Part shown: in pieces, positions 1 to 8,220 of the stretch
How positions within the stretch are numbered: the stretch's first letter is position 1
Layout: each line of letters starts with the position of its first letter
Assembly: GCA_964506935.1 (NCBI GenBank)
Contig: CAZDOD010000021.1
Coordinates: 1 to 24,020 of the forward strand
Reading direction: 5' to 3'
DNA length: 24,020 nucleotides
From: CAZDOD01 sp964506935
GTDB taxonomy: Bacteria > Desulfobacterota > Zymogenia > Zymogenales > Zymogenaceae
The notes under the pieces: generated by a model
Seen by the model: the letters and a program-made list of their open reading frames with translations, nothing else
Told to the model about the DNA's origin: nothing
Database searches by the model: none
Translations under genes and position numbers: made by a program

Positions 1-201
1 TATTACTGTCTTCCACTGAAAATCAACTTTTTCGATCAAGAATACTGTCGAAAGAAGTAAAAGTGTTATTACAGAAATATATATTTTCCATTCAATATTA
101 GTTCTATCATGCAGGCGAGCTAACCTTAAGTCATACAACTTCAAATATACATCACACTGTTCTTTTATTGTCATTGTAGTGTTATAGTATTTATTCATCA
201 T
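1..201 (-). CDS. Small membrane protein, 3' end cut off by the window
   Basis: This is an open frame of 67 codons on the minus strand that runs off the left edge, so only the N-terminus is visible. Two adjacent ATGs (201-199 and 198-196) follow a GAGG sequence. The second has the better spacing (about 5 nt). The protein starts with a soluble, charged stretch containing YDLRLARLHDRTNIEW, followed by a hydrophobic segment (about residues 45-58, rich in Ile, Val and Leu) that should be a transmembrane helix. I recall similar short stretches from uncharacterised bacterial membrane proteins but cannot name a family. The DNA is much more AT-rich than the main gene block. No function is assigned. 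Confidence 0.6.
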   Translation of the reverse strand, partial: MMNKYYNTTMTIKEQCDVYLKLYDLRLARLHDRTNIEWKIYISVITLLLLSTVFLIEKVDFQWKTVI

Positions 202-236
202 GACCTCATAAATAAATTATTTTAAAAAATATGTCT

Positions 237-265
237 ATTATATTCTGGCATTGCCATTGAAAAAA
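237..265 (-). promoter_or_regulatory. Possible promoter for the truncated membrane protein
   Basis: On the minus strand a perfect TATAAT lies at 242-237, about 36 nt upstream of the start codon at 201. The -35 region at the expected distance is only a T-run (around 265-260), so the -35 match is poor. The rest of the gene-free stretch 202-366 is AT-rich. It also holds an inverted pair GGCATTG (247-253) and CAATGCC (288-294) with a 34-nt loop, too wide for a convincing terminator. Confidence 0.4.
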
Positions 266-366
266 TCCCCTAAGGTGATTAACTAGTCAATGCCGAGATG
301 TTGCGTCATTTTTTTAAAACCTTAAAATCTTTTTCCCCTTCCAAAATAAACCGACCTCGCACTCAA

Positions 367-687
367 TCACCTCCCGTCCCCCCTGAAAACAAAGGCGTCG
401 AAGATGGCGTATATCCAAAGGAAGATAAGGGCGAGGAGGTAGAAGAGTAGCAGATCCCCCCTGTACGACAGTCCCGTCGATATGAATTCCCAGATGGAAT
501 AATAAATCCTCTCCGTGTCCCTCATTGCGACGGCAAATCCCTTGATCAAAGTATAGAAAAGGCCGATCAGGGAAAACGACGTCAAGACTATGATCGAAAC
601 GCCCCTAACGTAGTGGCGGTCATAGATCTGCCCCGCCCCCGGAAACACAACGGCCGAAAGGAACGTTGAAATGTGTCTCTTTTCCAT
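367..687 (-). CDS. Small PGxGQxY-type multi-helix membrane protein
   Basis: The protein has about 106 residues. Near the N-terminus it carries FPGAGQIYDRHYVRG, the PGxGQ/N-x-Y signature seen in small multi-pass proteins of the DUF5683/TM2-like kind. Two further hydrophobic stretches follow (about residues 30-50 and 78-98), consistent with three membrane segments. The reading frame opens at a GTG (699), but ATG at 687 is preferred because a GAGGGGAG sequence lies just before it and the product then begins MEKRH followed by the hydrophobic region. It starts about 18 nt after the mazG stop, so the two are probably co-transcribed. A related PGSGNIY motif occurs in the C-terminal membrane module of the protein at 1578-3599. 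The role is unknown. Confidence 0.75.
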   Translation of the reverse strand: MEKRHISTFLSAVVFPGAGQIYDRHYVRGVSIIVLTSFSLIGLFYTLIKGFAVAMRDTERIYYSIWEFISTGLSYRGDLLLFYLLALIFLWIYAIFDAFVFRGDGR

Positions 688-705
688 ATCTCCCCTCACT
701 AAAAA

Positions 706-1479
706 CTATTTTCCTTTATCCACTTCCGTCTTCGCGCGGACCCACAGGGCCTCGAGCTCGTCCATCGTCATATCCCTCATGTTCCCGCCTCTTTTTTTAA
801 CCTCCTCCTCGACGTATCTGAAGCGGTGGTAAAATTTTTTTATCGTCCGCCGGAGCGCCAGTTCGGGGTGCACCCCCAGGAAGCGGGAGAGGTTGACGAC
901 GGTAAAGAGTACATCCCCTATCTCCTCCTCGGCGTCCGTGAGTTTTTTCCCAGACATCGCCCCCTTCAGCTCCGAGAGCTCCTCATCGAGTTTTTTCAAA
1001 ACCCCGTCCGCATCGTCCCAGTCAAAGCCGACCTCGGACGCCCTCCTGCCATATTTTTCGGCGATCACGAGAGCCGAAAGCCCCCCGGAGATGCCGTCGA
1101 GTATCGAATCGCTTTTTCTCTTGCTCGCCTTTATCTCCTCCCAGCTCGTCTCGACCTCTTCGGGCGTCGTAAGCACCTTTTCTCCGAATATGTGGGGGTG
1201 TCGCTCTATCATCTTTTCCCCTATCGCACTTGTCACATCATCTATTGTGAACTTTCCATCCTCCTCACAGATCCTCGAAACGAATAGTATCTCAAGGAGT
1301 AGGTCTCCCAGCTCCTCCCTGATCTTGCCCGCTTCTTTTGTATCGATCGCCTCAACAAGCTCCATCGCCTCTTCCAAGATGTACGGCCTTAAATCTTCTA
1401 TCACCCTCGACCTGTCCCAGGGGCAGCCGCCGGGCGACCTCAACTTCGCCATAAGCTCCACAAGATCATAAAAATTCAT
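706..1479 (-). CDS. mazG: Nucleoside triphosphate pyrophosphohydrolase MazG
   Basis: MazG hydrolyses (d)NTPs to NMP and pyrophosphate in the cytoplasm and is thought to clean nucleotide pools and influence the stringent response. The protein has 257 residues, close to the E. coli length of 263. Both tandem domains are intact. The N-terminal one starts LRSPGGCPWD and has metal-binding EEAMELVEA and EELGDLL motifs plus the ERHPHIFG segment. The C-terminal one has DEELSELK and EEIGDVLF. ATG at 1479 was chosen over a longer frame to 1515 because GGAG lies 7 nt upstream and the product then starts like other MazG proteins. It is the first gene of a minus-strand pair with the small membrane protein and is divergent from the TPR gene at 1578. 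Confidence 0.95.
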   Translation of the reverse strand: MNFYDLVELMAKLRSPGGCPWDRSRVIEDLRPYILEEAMELVEAIDTKEAGKIREELGDLLLEILFVSRICEEDGKFTIDDVTSAIGEKMIERHPHIFGEKVLTTPEEVETSWEEIKASKRKSDSILDGISGGLSALVIAEKYGRRASEVGFDWDDADGVLKKLDEELSELKGAMSGKKLTDAEEEIGDVLFTVVNLSRFLGVHPELALRRTIKKFYHRFRYVEEEVKKRGGNMRDMTMDELEALWVRAKTEVDKGK

Positions 1480-1529
1480 TTTATCTCCAAAGCCTTTTTC
1501 ACAAAAATAGGCCACCTTTTCAAAAAACG

Positions 1530-1561
1530 CAAGATAAAAATATAATCTTGATATTATCTTG
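1530..1561. promoter_or_regulatory. Divergent intergenic region with CAAGAT/ATCTTG repeats
   Basis: The 98-nt gap between mazG and the TPR gene contains three copies of one hexamer: CAAGAT at 1530-1535 and its complement ATCTTG at 1545-1550 and 1556-1561. The first two form an inverted repeat and the last two a direct repeat 11 bp apart, about one helical turn. A perfect TATAAT sits at 1541-1546 on the plus strand between the repeat arms, with a weak -35 (TTTCAA, 1518-1523) 17 bp upstream. This looks like promoter plus operator DNA, but the region is so AT-rich that chance cannot be excluded. Confidence 0.4.
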
Positions 1562-1577
1562 ATTTTTCACGCCTTAT

Positions 1578-3599
1578 ATGATAGTGTCCATTGTAATATC
1601 TGTAACAAGGTGTGAGTTATATTTGCATCTCAAATACAAAATTTTTTTGACCACTATCTTCATCCTGTTATTTTCGGTCGCCTCTTTGGGCCAGAAAACC
1701 GGTGCCGAAGGCGATGTCCCACTTGCGGGTGATGACACCACAGTATACGATACATTATATTCCGTAAGGGACGAGTTTTACAGCTACGACAAGGTATGGT
1801 TCGAATTTTACTCCACCCTAAAAGAGAGGAATAAGGTCAAAGCCCTAAGGATGCTTGAGCCCATTTATGAGGTGAAGCTTAACCTTGGGGATAAAAATGC
1901 CGCCTCCTACTCGTACGCCCTCCTTGAGCTCTCGAAAGAAATGGAGGATGAAGGCGACATCGAAACGGCCTGGGCGCTTATCGACGAGGCATTGATGTTG
2001 TCTCCCGACATCCCGAGGATATATTTTTATAAGACGGCGTTTTTGTGGAGGAACGAGCCCAAATTCATATTCCTGATGATAGACTCAACCTATCAGGGCC
2101 TGTCACACGCTATTTCCGATATTACGATAATGACCACCCTACTTGCGAATCTATTTTTGATAATAATCATAACAATACTTACGGTCTTCACCCTATTCTC
2201 TGTATTTCTCGTCGTAAAATATGCGCCACTCGCATCAAACGACATCAAGGAAAAACTCGGGTGGGACACCCCCGGATGGCTCTTCTCACTCTTCATTGTC
2301 GTCTTGATCCTCTTTCTGGCATCGCTGAATCCCGGACTCATATGGCTGGTATTTTTATTGAATGTTTTTTTCTTTATATACTATACGAGTACCGAAAAGG
2401 TCATCGCAGCCGCTTTCTATGTTTTTATCATCATCTCTCCCCTCATGCTCAACTACACCACCAATATGATGCTCTCGACACACAGGGACGTCATGGACGA
2501 GATGATCCAGATAAAGGAGGATGTATACACCCTTGATGCCGAAAAGCGGCTAAAGGATTGGGTCGAAATAAATCCCGATGACAAATACGCCCTTTTCACC
2601 CTCGGCCTCCTAAACAAGAAGACCGAATATCTGGATTACGCCAAATACTACTACGAGAGAGCCATTGAGATAGACCCGGAATTTGCGCCCGCAATAAACA
2701 ATCTCGGCAACATAAGCTTCATCCTACACGACTATAACAGGGCGAAAGAGCTCTATAATGAGGCGATTAATATCAATCCCGACCTCGCTTCCCCCCACTA
2801 CAACCTCTACAAGATTAATATATTAGAGTTAAACATCAGAGACATCGATGTCGCCGACGAATATTTCAATACCGCAATGTCCATTGCCCCTGACCGCGTA
2901 TCCCATTTCGTCGATACAGAGATCAAGGGTGACTACGGGGAGGGGATTACGCTTCCCCGAATCAACAGGATAGTAATGGATGAAGACATCCCCGATCGGG
3001 TCTTTTGGGGGGAAATACTAAAATCGAGCGCCCCTAAGGATCTGGCATATGACTTCTGGTATGACATGATGAAGGGGACAAATCTCAAGAGCGCCCCGAT
3101 TATAGGGATACTCGCCCTTGCGATCCTGTTCGGCGTGGGCTCCTTGGCGAAAAAATACCCATTTTCAAAGGCGTGCAGATTCTGCGGCAAGTCGTTTCTT
3201 CTGAAATCTCTGACACACATGGGAAAGAGGGACGCCTGCAATCGATGCTTCGCCGTTTACATCAGGCGAGAGGGGGTGGACCCAAAAACCAAGGCCGATC
3301 TCAGGATGAAGGTCGAAAGGATCAACACAATTTACAAGGTCATCCTTGTTTTTGCCAACCTCATCATCCCCGGATCGGGAAATATCTATCGCGGAAAGAC
3401 CAAAAAGGGATTTTTCTTTTTAGTGCTGTTTACCCTCTTTCTGATCAAGATGTTTACCCTCAATGGTATAGTCGTTTATCCCATCAAGTCTATGGGATTC
3501 CCACTTATTCACAACCCATATCTTTTCGGAATCATCCTCGCGATCATCTATTTCTTTGCCCAGCAGGACTTTCTAAAATCCGAAGTTTTCAAGGCATAA
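1578..3599 (+). CDS. TPR membrane protein with zinc ribbon and PGxGNIY membrane tail
   Basis: This 673-residue multi-domain protein has, in order: an N-terminal hydrophobic signal or anchor (LTTIFILLFSVASLG); a helical soluble segment to about residue 180; three or four transmembrane helices (about 186-292); TPR repeats (about 340-430, including YAKYYYERAIEIDPE); one more helix (about 504-518); a zinc ribbon with C533, C536, C554 and C557; and a C-terminal membrane module starting IIPGSGNIYRGKTKKG with two or three helices. The longest frame starts at ATG 1578 with no clear ribosome site. A TTG at 1623, preceded by AAGGTGTGAG, would give a more normal signal sequence and may be the real start. 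The gene is followed after 13 nt by the PATAN protein, which implies a functional pair. The TPRs suggest a scaffold; the biological role is not known. Confidence 0.8.
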   Translation: MIVSIVISVTRCELYLHLKYKIFLTTIFILLFSVASLGQKTGAEGDVPLAGDDTTVYDTLYSVRDEFYSYDKVWFEFYSTLKERNKVKALRMLEPIYEVKLNLGDKNAASYSYALLELSKEMEDEGDIETAWALIDEALMLSPDIPRIYFYKTAFLWRNEPKFIFLMIDSTYQGLSHAISDITIMTTLLANLFLIIIITILTVFTLFSVFLVVKYAPLASNDIKEKLGWDTPGWLFSLFIVVLILFLASLNPGLIWLVFLLNVFFFIYYTSTEKVIAAAFYVFIIISPLMLNYTTNMMLSTHRDVMDEMIQIKEDVYTLDAEKRLKDWVEINPDDKYALFTLGLLNKKTEYLDYAKYYYERAIEIDPEFAPAINNLGNISFILHDYNRAKELYNEAININPDLASPHYNLYKINILELNIRDIDVADEYFNTAMSIAPDRVSHFVDTEIKGDYGEGITLPRINRIVMDEDIPDRVFWGEILKSSAPKDLAYDFWYDMMKGTNLKSAPIIGILALAILFGVGSLAKKYPFSKACRFCGKSFLLKSLTHMGKRDACNRCFAVYIRREGVDPKTKADLRMKVERINTIYKVILVFANLIIPGSGNIYRGKTKKGFFFLVLFTLFLIKMFTLNGIVVYPIKSMGFPLIHNPYLFGIILAIIYFFAQQDFLKSEVFKA

Positions 3600-3600
3600 A

Positions 3601-3608
3601 AAGGAGGT
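3601..3608 (+). promoter_or_regulatory. Strong Shine-Dalgarno that decides a TTG start
   Basis: AAGGAGGT is a near-perfect anti-16S match placed 4 nt before the TTG at 3613. No ATG or GTG is nearby in frame, so it fixes the start of the PATAN protein at a TTG codon. Confidence 0.85.
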
Positions 3609-3612
3609 AACG

Positions 3613-4764
3613 TTGGGACTTCAAGGTGACATCAAAGACTTCTCGGTGGTAGATATACTTCAACTTCTCTACCAGCAGCAAAAAAGCGGGATACTGACAA
3701 TAGCCGAAAAAGGCAACCACGTCAGGGTTCTGTTCGACAAGGGTATGGTCATCTCCGCGGTCTCCACAAAGAGGAACATCGATGAACACCTCGGCGAGAT
3801 GCTCCTCAAAGCCAACCTGATCAACAAGACCCAGCTTATGCATGCCCTCGATACCCAAAAGGAGACCCTAAAACAAATAGGAGATATTCTCATCGAAAAC
3901 GGGTCGATCACGATAAACGATCTTAAGCATTTCCTCATGCTCCAGACCCACGATACGATCTTTAAGCTTTTGGGCTGGAAGCGCGGGACCTACAATTTTA
4001 TTCAACGGATCGTGACGTATAATAAAAAGGCGATAGAGCCCATCAACACCGAACACTTCCTCATGGACAGCCTCAGAATGATAGACGAGTGGCCCGAGAT
4101 AAAAAAGAAGGTCTATTCCTACAATCTGGTCTTTGAGAAGATGCCGGGGGCGGATGAGGAGATCGCCATATGGAAGGTTGCGGCGGAGGGCGAGTCTATC
4201 GGCCACGATAATATTTTTTCTGAGAGGACGAAACAGCCGACCGACGAGAAGATAATGTCTTTTGAGGAGAGGAGGATATTCAATCTCGTAGACGGAAATA
4301 ATGCAGTCAATGATCTGATAAGTATCGGCAGGATTGGGGAGTTCGAGACCACCAAGGCACTTGCAAGCCTGATGGACAAAAGGCTCATAGATATCTCCTT
4401 CGAGCTGGAGGAGGAAAAGATATTAAAGCCGACCATTTCGATAAAGAACATCTCTTTTAACGTGGCATTCTTCAGCATCTTTTTGGTCATCTTTTTCTAT
4501 CTGATGTTTTCCTTTCCAACGATAGTATCCAACTTTACAATTTCCGAGTCCAGAAAGGCGCCTTTCAAATACTCGCAGAATATAACGGAATTGGAAAATT
4601 TAAATTTGGAGATTTCCACGTTCTATCTGGTAAACTCACGTTATCCAGAAGAACTTGACGATCTCTCCCAGAGTGATTATATTAACGGTTTGAGATCGGG
4701 GTGGAAAGATAGATTTGAATACTACCAATCCTCAAAAGGTTACTACCTTGAGATAAGGCGCTAG
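3613..4764 (+). CDS. DUF4388 (PATAN) protein with MshEN-like repeat, TM helix and pseudopilin-like tail
   Basis: The protein has 383 residues. Residues 1-56 are a DUF4388/PATAN domain (GDIKDFSVVDILQLLYQQQK, then a short beta region with VLFDKGMVISA). Residues 57-110 hold two half-repeats, LGEMLLKANLI and IGDILIENGSI, like the MshEN/T2SSE N-terminal fold, followed by the usual IFKLLGWKRGTYNF strand. Residues 214-262 look like a winged helix (FEERRIFNLVDGNNAVNDLI). A transmembrane helix follows at 283-302. The C-terminal part (322-383) resembles the globular end of a GspG-type pseudopilin: a helix, then NSRYPEELDDL and GWKDRFEYY. The TTG start is fixed by a strong ribosome site. PATAN proteins are linked to signalling and gliding or secretion functions, but the specific role here is unknown. 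The arginine of the c-di-GMP-binding MshEN signature is replaced, so ligand binding is doubtful. Confidence 0.82.
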   Translation: MGLQGDIKDFSVVDILQLLYQQQKSGILTIAEKGNHVRVLFDKGMVISAVSTKRNIDEHLGEMLLKANLINKTQLMHALDTQKETLKQIGDILIENGSITINDLKHFLMLQTHDTIFKLLGWKRGTYNFIQRIVTYNKKAIEPINTEHFLMDSLRMIDEWPEIKKKVYSYNLVFEKMPGADEEIAIWKVAAEGESIGHDNIFSERTKQPTDEKIMSFEERRIFNLVDGNNAVNDLISIGRIGEFETTKALASLMDKRLIDISFELEEEKILKPTISIKNISFNVAFFSIFLVIFFYLMFSFPTIVSNFTISESRKAPFKYSQNITELENLNLEISTFYLVNSRYPEELDDLSQSDYINGLRSGWKDRFEYYQSSKGYYLEIRR

Positions 4765-4766
4765 TA

Positions 4767-5762
4767 TTGGCGAGTACCACAAAAATAGAATTCGACGACA
4801 ACAACCTCGCCAAGACCCTCTTTGGCGAGCATAATTCCCACCTCAATATAATTGAAGAGGATACCGGGGCAAAGATCTCGTCCCGAGGCAGCACTGTTAC
4901 GATTACGGGTGATAAGGATGAGGTTGAGATTAGTCAGAATCTCCTTACTCAGCTCTACGAGCTCATAAAAAAGGGTTATCCTGTATACCACCCCGATATA
5001 GATTTTGCGCTACGGATGATAAAATCAAACCGTAAGGTAAACCTGAAGGAGATATTTCTTGACACAGTATATATATCTTCAAAGAAGAGAAACATCACCC
5101 CAAAGAGCCTTGCCCAGAAGAAATATATCGATGCGATAAGGAATTTCGATATAGTATTCGGAATAGGCCCGGCCGGGACGGGAAAGACCTATCTCGCGAT
5201 GGCCATGGCGATGGATTATCTGGCAAAAGGCGATATAAACAGGGTCATCCTGACGAGGCCTGCAGTCGAGGCGGGGGAGAAGCTCGGATTTTTACCCGGT
5301 GACATATTCGAGAAGATCAATCCGTACCTGAGACCCCTTTACGACGCCCTGCACGACATGATGGATTTCGACCATGCCCAGCGCCTGGTCCACAAGGGCG
5401 TAATAGAGGTCGCCCCCCTCGCGTTTATGAGGGGGAGGACCCTAAACGACTCCTTTATAATCCTGGATGAGGCGCAAAACACCACGAGCGAGCAGATGAA
5501 GATGTTCCTTACGAGATTGGGATTCAATTCGAGAACGGTCATTACGGGAGACATCACCCAGATAGATCTCCCGAACGGGAAGACATCAGGACTTATTGAG
5601 GCTAAAAATATCCTCTCCGACATAGATGGAATCGAGATGTGCTACTTCACCGAGACCGATGTCGTCAGGCACCGCCTTGTAAGAGAGATCATCAAGGCAT
5701 ATGAAAAGCTAGATACGAAGAAGAGGGAAGAAGAAAAAATTTCAAATGAAACTCCAAAGTAA
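4767..5762 (+). CDS. phoH: PhoH-family ATPase (PhoH/YbeZ-like)
   Basis: This is a cytoplasmic P-loop ATPase of the PhoH/YbeZ family, associated with RNA metabolism together with YbeY. The protein has 331 residues, about the normal size. The N-terminus has a KH-like segment (IIEEDTGAKISSRGSTVTI). The ATPase core shows Walker A GPAGTGKT, Walker B FIILDEAQNTT and the sensor-type TGDITQIDLP motif. The start is a TTG at 4767, two bases after the stop of the PATAN gene, with a modest AAGGCG ribosome site inside the end of that gene, suggesting coupled translation. The 3' end overlaps the next gene by 17 nt. The order phoH-pgpH-ybeY matches that known from Bacillus (phoH-yqfF-ybeY). Confidence 0.93.
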   Translation: MASTTKIEFDDNNLAKTLFGEHNSHLNIIEEDTGAKISSRGSTVTITGDKDEVEISQNLLTQLYELIKKGYPVYHPDIDFALRMIKSNRKVNLKEIFLDTVYISSKKRNITPKSLAQKKYIDAIRNFDIVFGIGPAGTGKTYLAMAMAMDYLAKGDINRVILTRPAVEAGEKLGFLPGDIFEKINPYLRPLYDALHDMMDFDHAQRLVHKGVIEVAPLAFMRGRTLNDSFIILDEAQNTTSEQMKMFLTRLGFNSRTVITGDITQIDLPNGKTSGLIEAKNILSDIDGIEMCYFTETDVVRHRLVREIIKAYEKLDTKKREEEKISNETPK

Positions 5763-8220
5763 AATAGAAGACCTCTATCGGGCCTTTTTGAAGAAGCTCT
5801 CCACCAACAGGGGTTTGAAGCTTTTTGCGTACCTCTTTGAACCGGAGACATACAGAAACCCGAAAATGCAGCGCGGCCTGATGTTCGTCGCCATCGTAAC
5901 GCTGACGTCCCTTATCCTCGTCCCTAGGACTCTGGTACCGGCCGTCCGATACAATGTCGGGGATATTGCAACAAAGGATTTTAAAGCCAGCAAAGATTAC
6001 ATCATCATCGATAAGGAGGCCACCGACAAGAAACAGAAAGAAGCGACGAACAAGGTCCTCTCGGTATATGATTTGGACAAAGCGGCCCTTACCTCGACAT
6101 TTGAGAGGGTAAACTTGGCGTTCGAGTTCATGCACGACATCTCTAACACCGCCAGAGAGGATTCGCTCGACACGCTATATAAAGAAAACCGAAGCGCCTT
6201 TTCCGACATACTCGGAGTTATAATCCCCGATGAGGTGTTTAACGAACTCGTAAGGCAGAATTTTTCACAGAATTTTGACTACTCGATAAAAATCCTCATG
6301 GATAACCTGAAGGATTTCTACATCGTCGAGTCATACGACACAATCGCATCCGAGATCGACAGGAAGGGTATTATCCTCATTGACAGCCTGACCAATGAGG
6401 AAAAGATAGTCATCAGCAAAGACAATATCGTCGAAATTGGCGTTGCCAAGGACATCATAAGCAAGAATGCCGATAAACTCACTTCCAGAATACCCAAGAG
6501 GATAGTTATAGCCTCGTCAGAAATCGCAAAACTTCTGGTCAAGCCGAACGTGACCTTCGACCTCACCGAGACCGAGAAGCGAAAAGATATAGCGAGAAAG
6601 AATGTCGTGCCGGTAACTATTGAAGTCAAAAAGGGCGAAAAGATAATAGAGGATGGACAGAGGCTTGGAAAGAGGGAAATTATGATGCTTGAAGGGATTG
6701 TCGCCGAATCCCAAAAGGATTATAATATCTTTCTGGCATACATAGGAATTTTGGTCATCGTGGCACTCCTTATTTTCTCTTCCTACACCTTCGCATCAAA
6801 GAATATCAAGAAATTCAAATTAAAAAACAAGGACATCTTATTCCTCGTAATATTGATACTGACCCCAATCTTCCTGATCAAGTTTTACCTGTCAGTATCC
6901 GACGTCATGTCCAACGCCCTTGCATTTATCCCCGAGTCGTCCTACAAGTATGCCATGCCCATAGCGGCGGGGGCGATGCTAGTGCGGATCGTCTTGAACT
7001 CCGAAATTGCCATCTTTTACATAATAATTATCAGCATTTTTTCCGGCGTTATCATGGGCGGTGACAACCTATTTGCGATCTACATCTTTATCGGCGCCCT
7101 GTTTGGGGCACACCTCGTTGCACAGACAAAACAGAGATCCACCATAGTAAATGCGGGATTGATCGTGGGCGCGGTAAATGTCCTTGTAATCCTATTTTCA
7201 TATATCAGCAGGCTCAATGTCTTCTCGATGGACATCATCAGGATAATAGGTGAAAATCCTAAAAATCTCGTATTAGACGTCACCTTCGGTTTTTTAGGCG
7301 GGATATTCTCTTCGGTGGTGGTACTGGGTGTCGCCCCCCTTGTCGAGCTCATCTTCGGCTATACTACCGACATCAAGCTCGTCGAGCTTTCTAACCTCGA
7401 ACATCCCCTCCTAAGGGACATGGTGATCAGGGCCCCCGGCACATATCACCACAGCATCGTCGTGGGGAACCTCGTTGAGTCCGCGGCAACCGCCATCGGC
7501 GCAAACCCCCTCCTTTCGAGGGTAAGCGCATACTACCACGACATCGGAAAGCTGAAAAAGCCGAACTACTTTATTGAGAATATAAAGGATAGAAACCCAC
7601 ACGACAACCTCACGCCCCACATGTCAAGCCTTATCCTCATGTCCCACGTAAAGGACGGGGTCGAAATGGCCAGGAGGTACGGCCTCGGTGCAGAGATCAT
7701 CGACATCATCAAGCAGCATCACGGGACACACATCATAAACTTCTTTTATCAGAAGGCCAAAGAGGCCAACGACAGCAAGAAAAATCCCGTAAACGAAAAA
7801 GATTTCAGGTATCCCGGCCCGAAACCCCAGACAAGGGAGGCCGCCATCGTACAGTTGGCGGACAACGTCGAGGCGGCCTCGAAGGTCCTCACGGAACCAA
7901 CCCCCTCCAGGATCGAAACCATGGTGCAGACCATAATAGAACGCCTCTTTCTCGACGGCCAGCTCGACCAGTGTGATCTGACACTAAAGGACCTCGACGC
8001 CATAGGTCGAAGCTTCATTCAGGTCCTAAACGGCATATTTCATCAGCGGGTCGACTACCCCGAACCGGTTATAGATGAATCAATTAAAGAAGAAAAAATA
8101 GAGAGAGATTTCGGTGACAGTCCTCCTCACAAGCGAACGCCACAAGATAAAGATAAAAAGAAGGAAAATCACGAAAAAGACGCAAAGGCTGCTCGACCAC
8201 TTGGGAAGGGGTGGAAGTGA
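5746..8220 (+). CDS. pgpH: PgpH/YqfF-type membrane HD phosphodiesterase (c-di-AMP hydrolase family)
   Basis: This family hydrolyses the second messenger c-di-AMP to pApA through a cytoplasmic HD domain. The protein has 824 residues. Its layout is typical: one N-terminal membrane helix (about 44-65), a large extracytoplasmic 7TMR-HDED domain (about 70-315), a bundle of about seven helices (about 327-555), and a C-terminal HD domain. That domain shows YHHSIVVGNL, then HD at residues 598-599 in YYHDIGKLKK, then HMSSLI and KQHHGTHI, and a later QLADNVEA. The start overlaps phoH by 17 nt. The last 35 codons are a low-complexity Lys/Asp/Glu-rich tail that overlaps ybeY. No diadenylate cyclase gene is in the window, so c-di-AMP as substrate is inferred from the family. 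Confidence 0.92.
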   Translation: MKLQSKIEDLYRAFLKKLSTNRGLKLFAYLFEPETYRNPKMQRGLMFVAIVTLTSLILVPRTLVPAVRYNVGDIATKDFKASKDYIIIDKEATDKKQKEATNKVLSVYDLDKAALTSTFERVNLAFEFMHDISNTAREDSLDTLYKENRSAFSDILGVIIPDEVFNELVRQNFSQNFDYSIKILMDNLKDFYIVESYDTIASEIDRKGIILIDSLTNEEKIVISKDNIVEIGVAKDIISKNADKLTSRIPKRIVIASSEIAKLLVKPNVTFDLTETEKRKDIARKNVVPVTIEVKKGEKIIEDGQRLGKREIMMLEGIVAESQKDYNIFLAYIGILVIVALLIFSSYTFASKNIKKFKLKNKDILFLVILILTPIFLIKFYLSVSDVMSNALAFIPESSYKYAMPIAAGAMLVRIVLNSEIAIFYIIIISIFSGVIMGGDNLFAIYIFIGALFGAHLVAQTKQRSTIVNAGLIVGAVNVLVILFSYISRLNVFSMDIIRIIGENPKNLVLDVTFGFLGGIFSSVVVLGVAPLVELIFGYTTDIKLVELSNLEHPLLRDMVIRAPGTYHHSIVVGNLVESAATAIGANPLLSRVSAYYHDIGKLKKPNYFIENIKDRNPHDNLTPHMSSLILMSHVKDGVEMARRYGLGAEIIDIIKQHHGTHIINFFYQKAKEANDSKKNPVNEKDFRYPGPKPQTREAAIVQLADNVEAASKVLTEPTPSRIETMVQTIIERLFLDGQLDQCDLTLKDLDAIGRSFIQVLNGIFHQRVDYPEPVIDESIKEEKIERDFGDSPPHKRTPQDKDKKKENHEKDAKAARPLGKGWK

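Noticed and set aside
247..294. GGCATTG/CAATGCC inverted repeat as a terminator
   Set aside because: The loop of 34 nt is too long and no T-run follows directly on the minus strand.
826..1471. Two plus-strand open frames opposite mazG
   Set aside because: They have biased composition and no recognisable domain; they are shadows of the conserved mazG gene.
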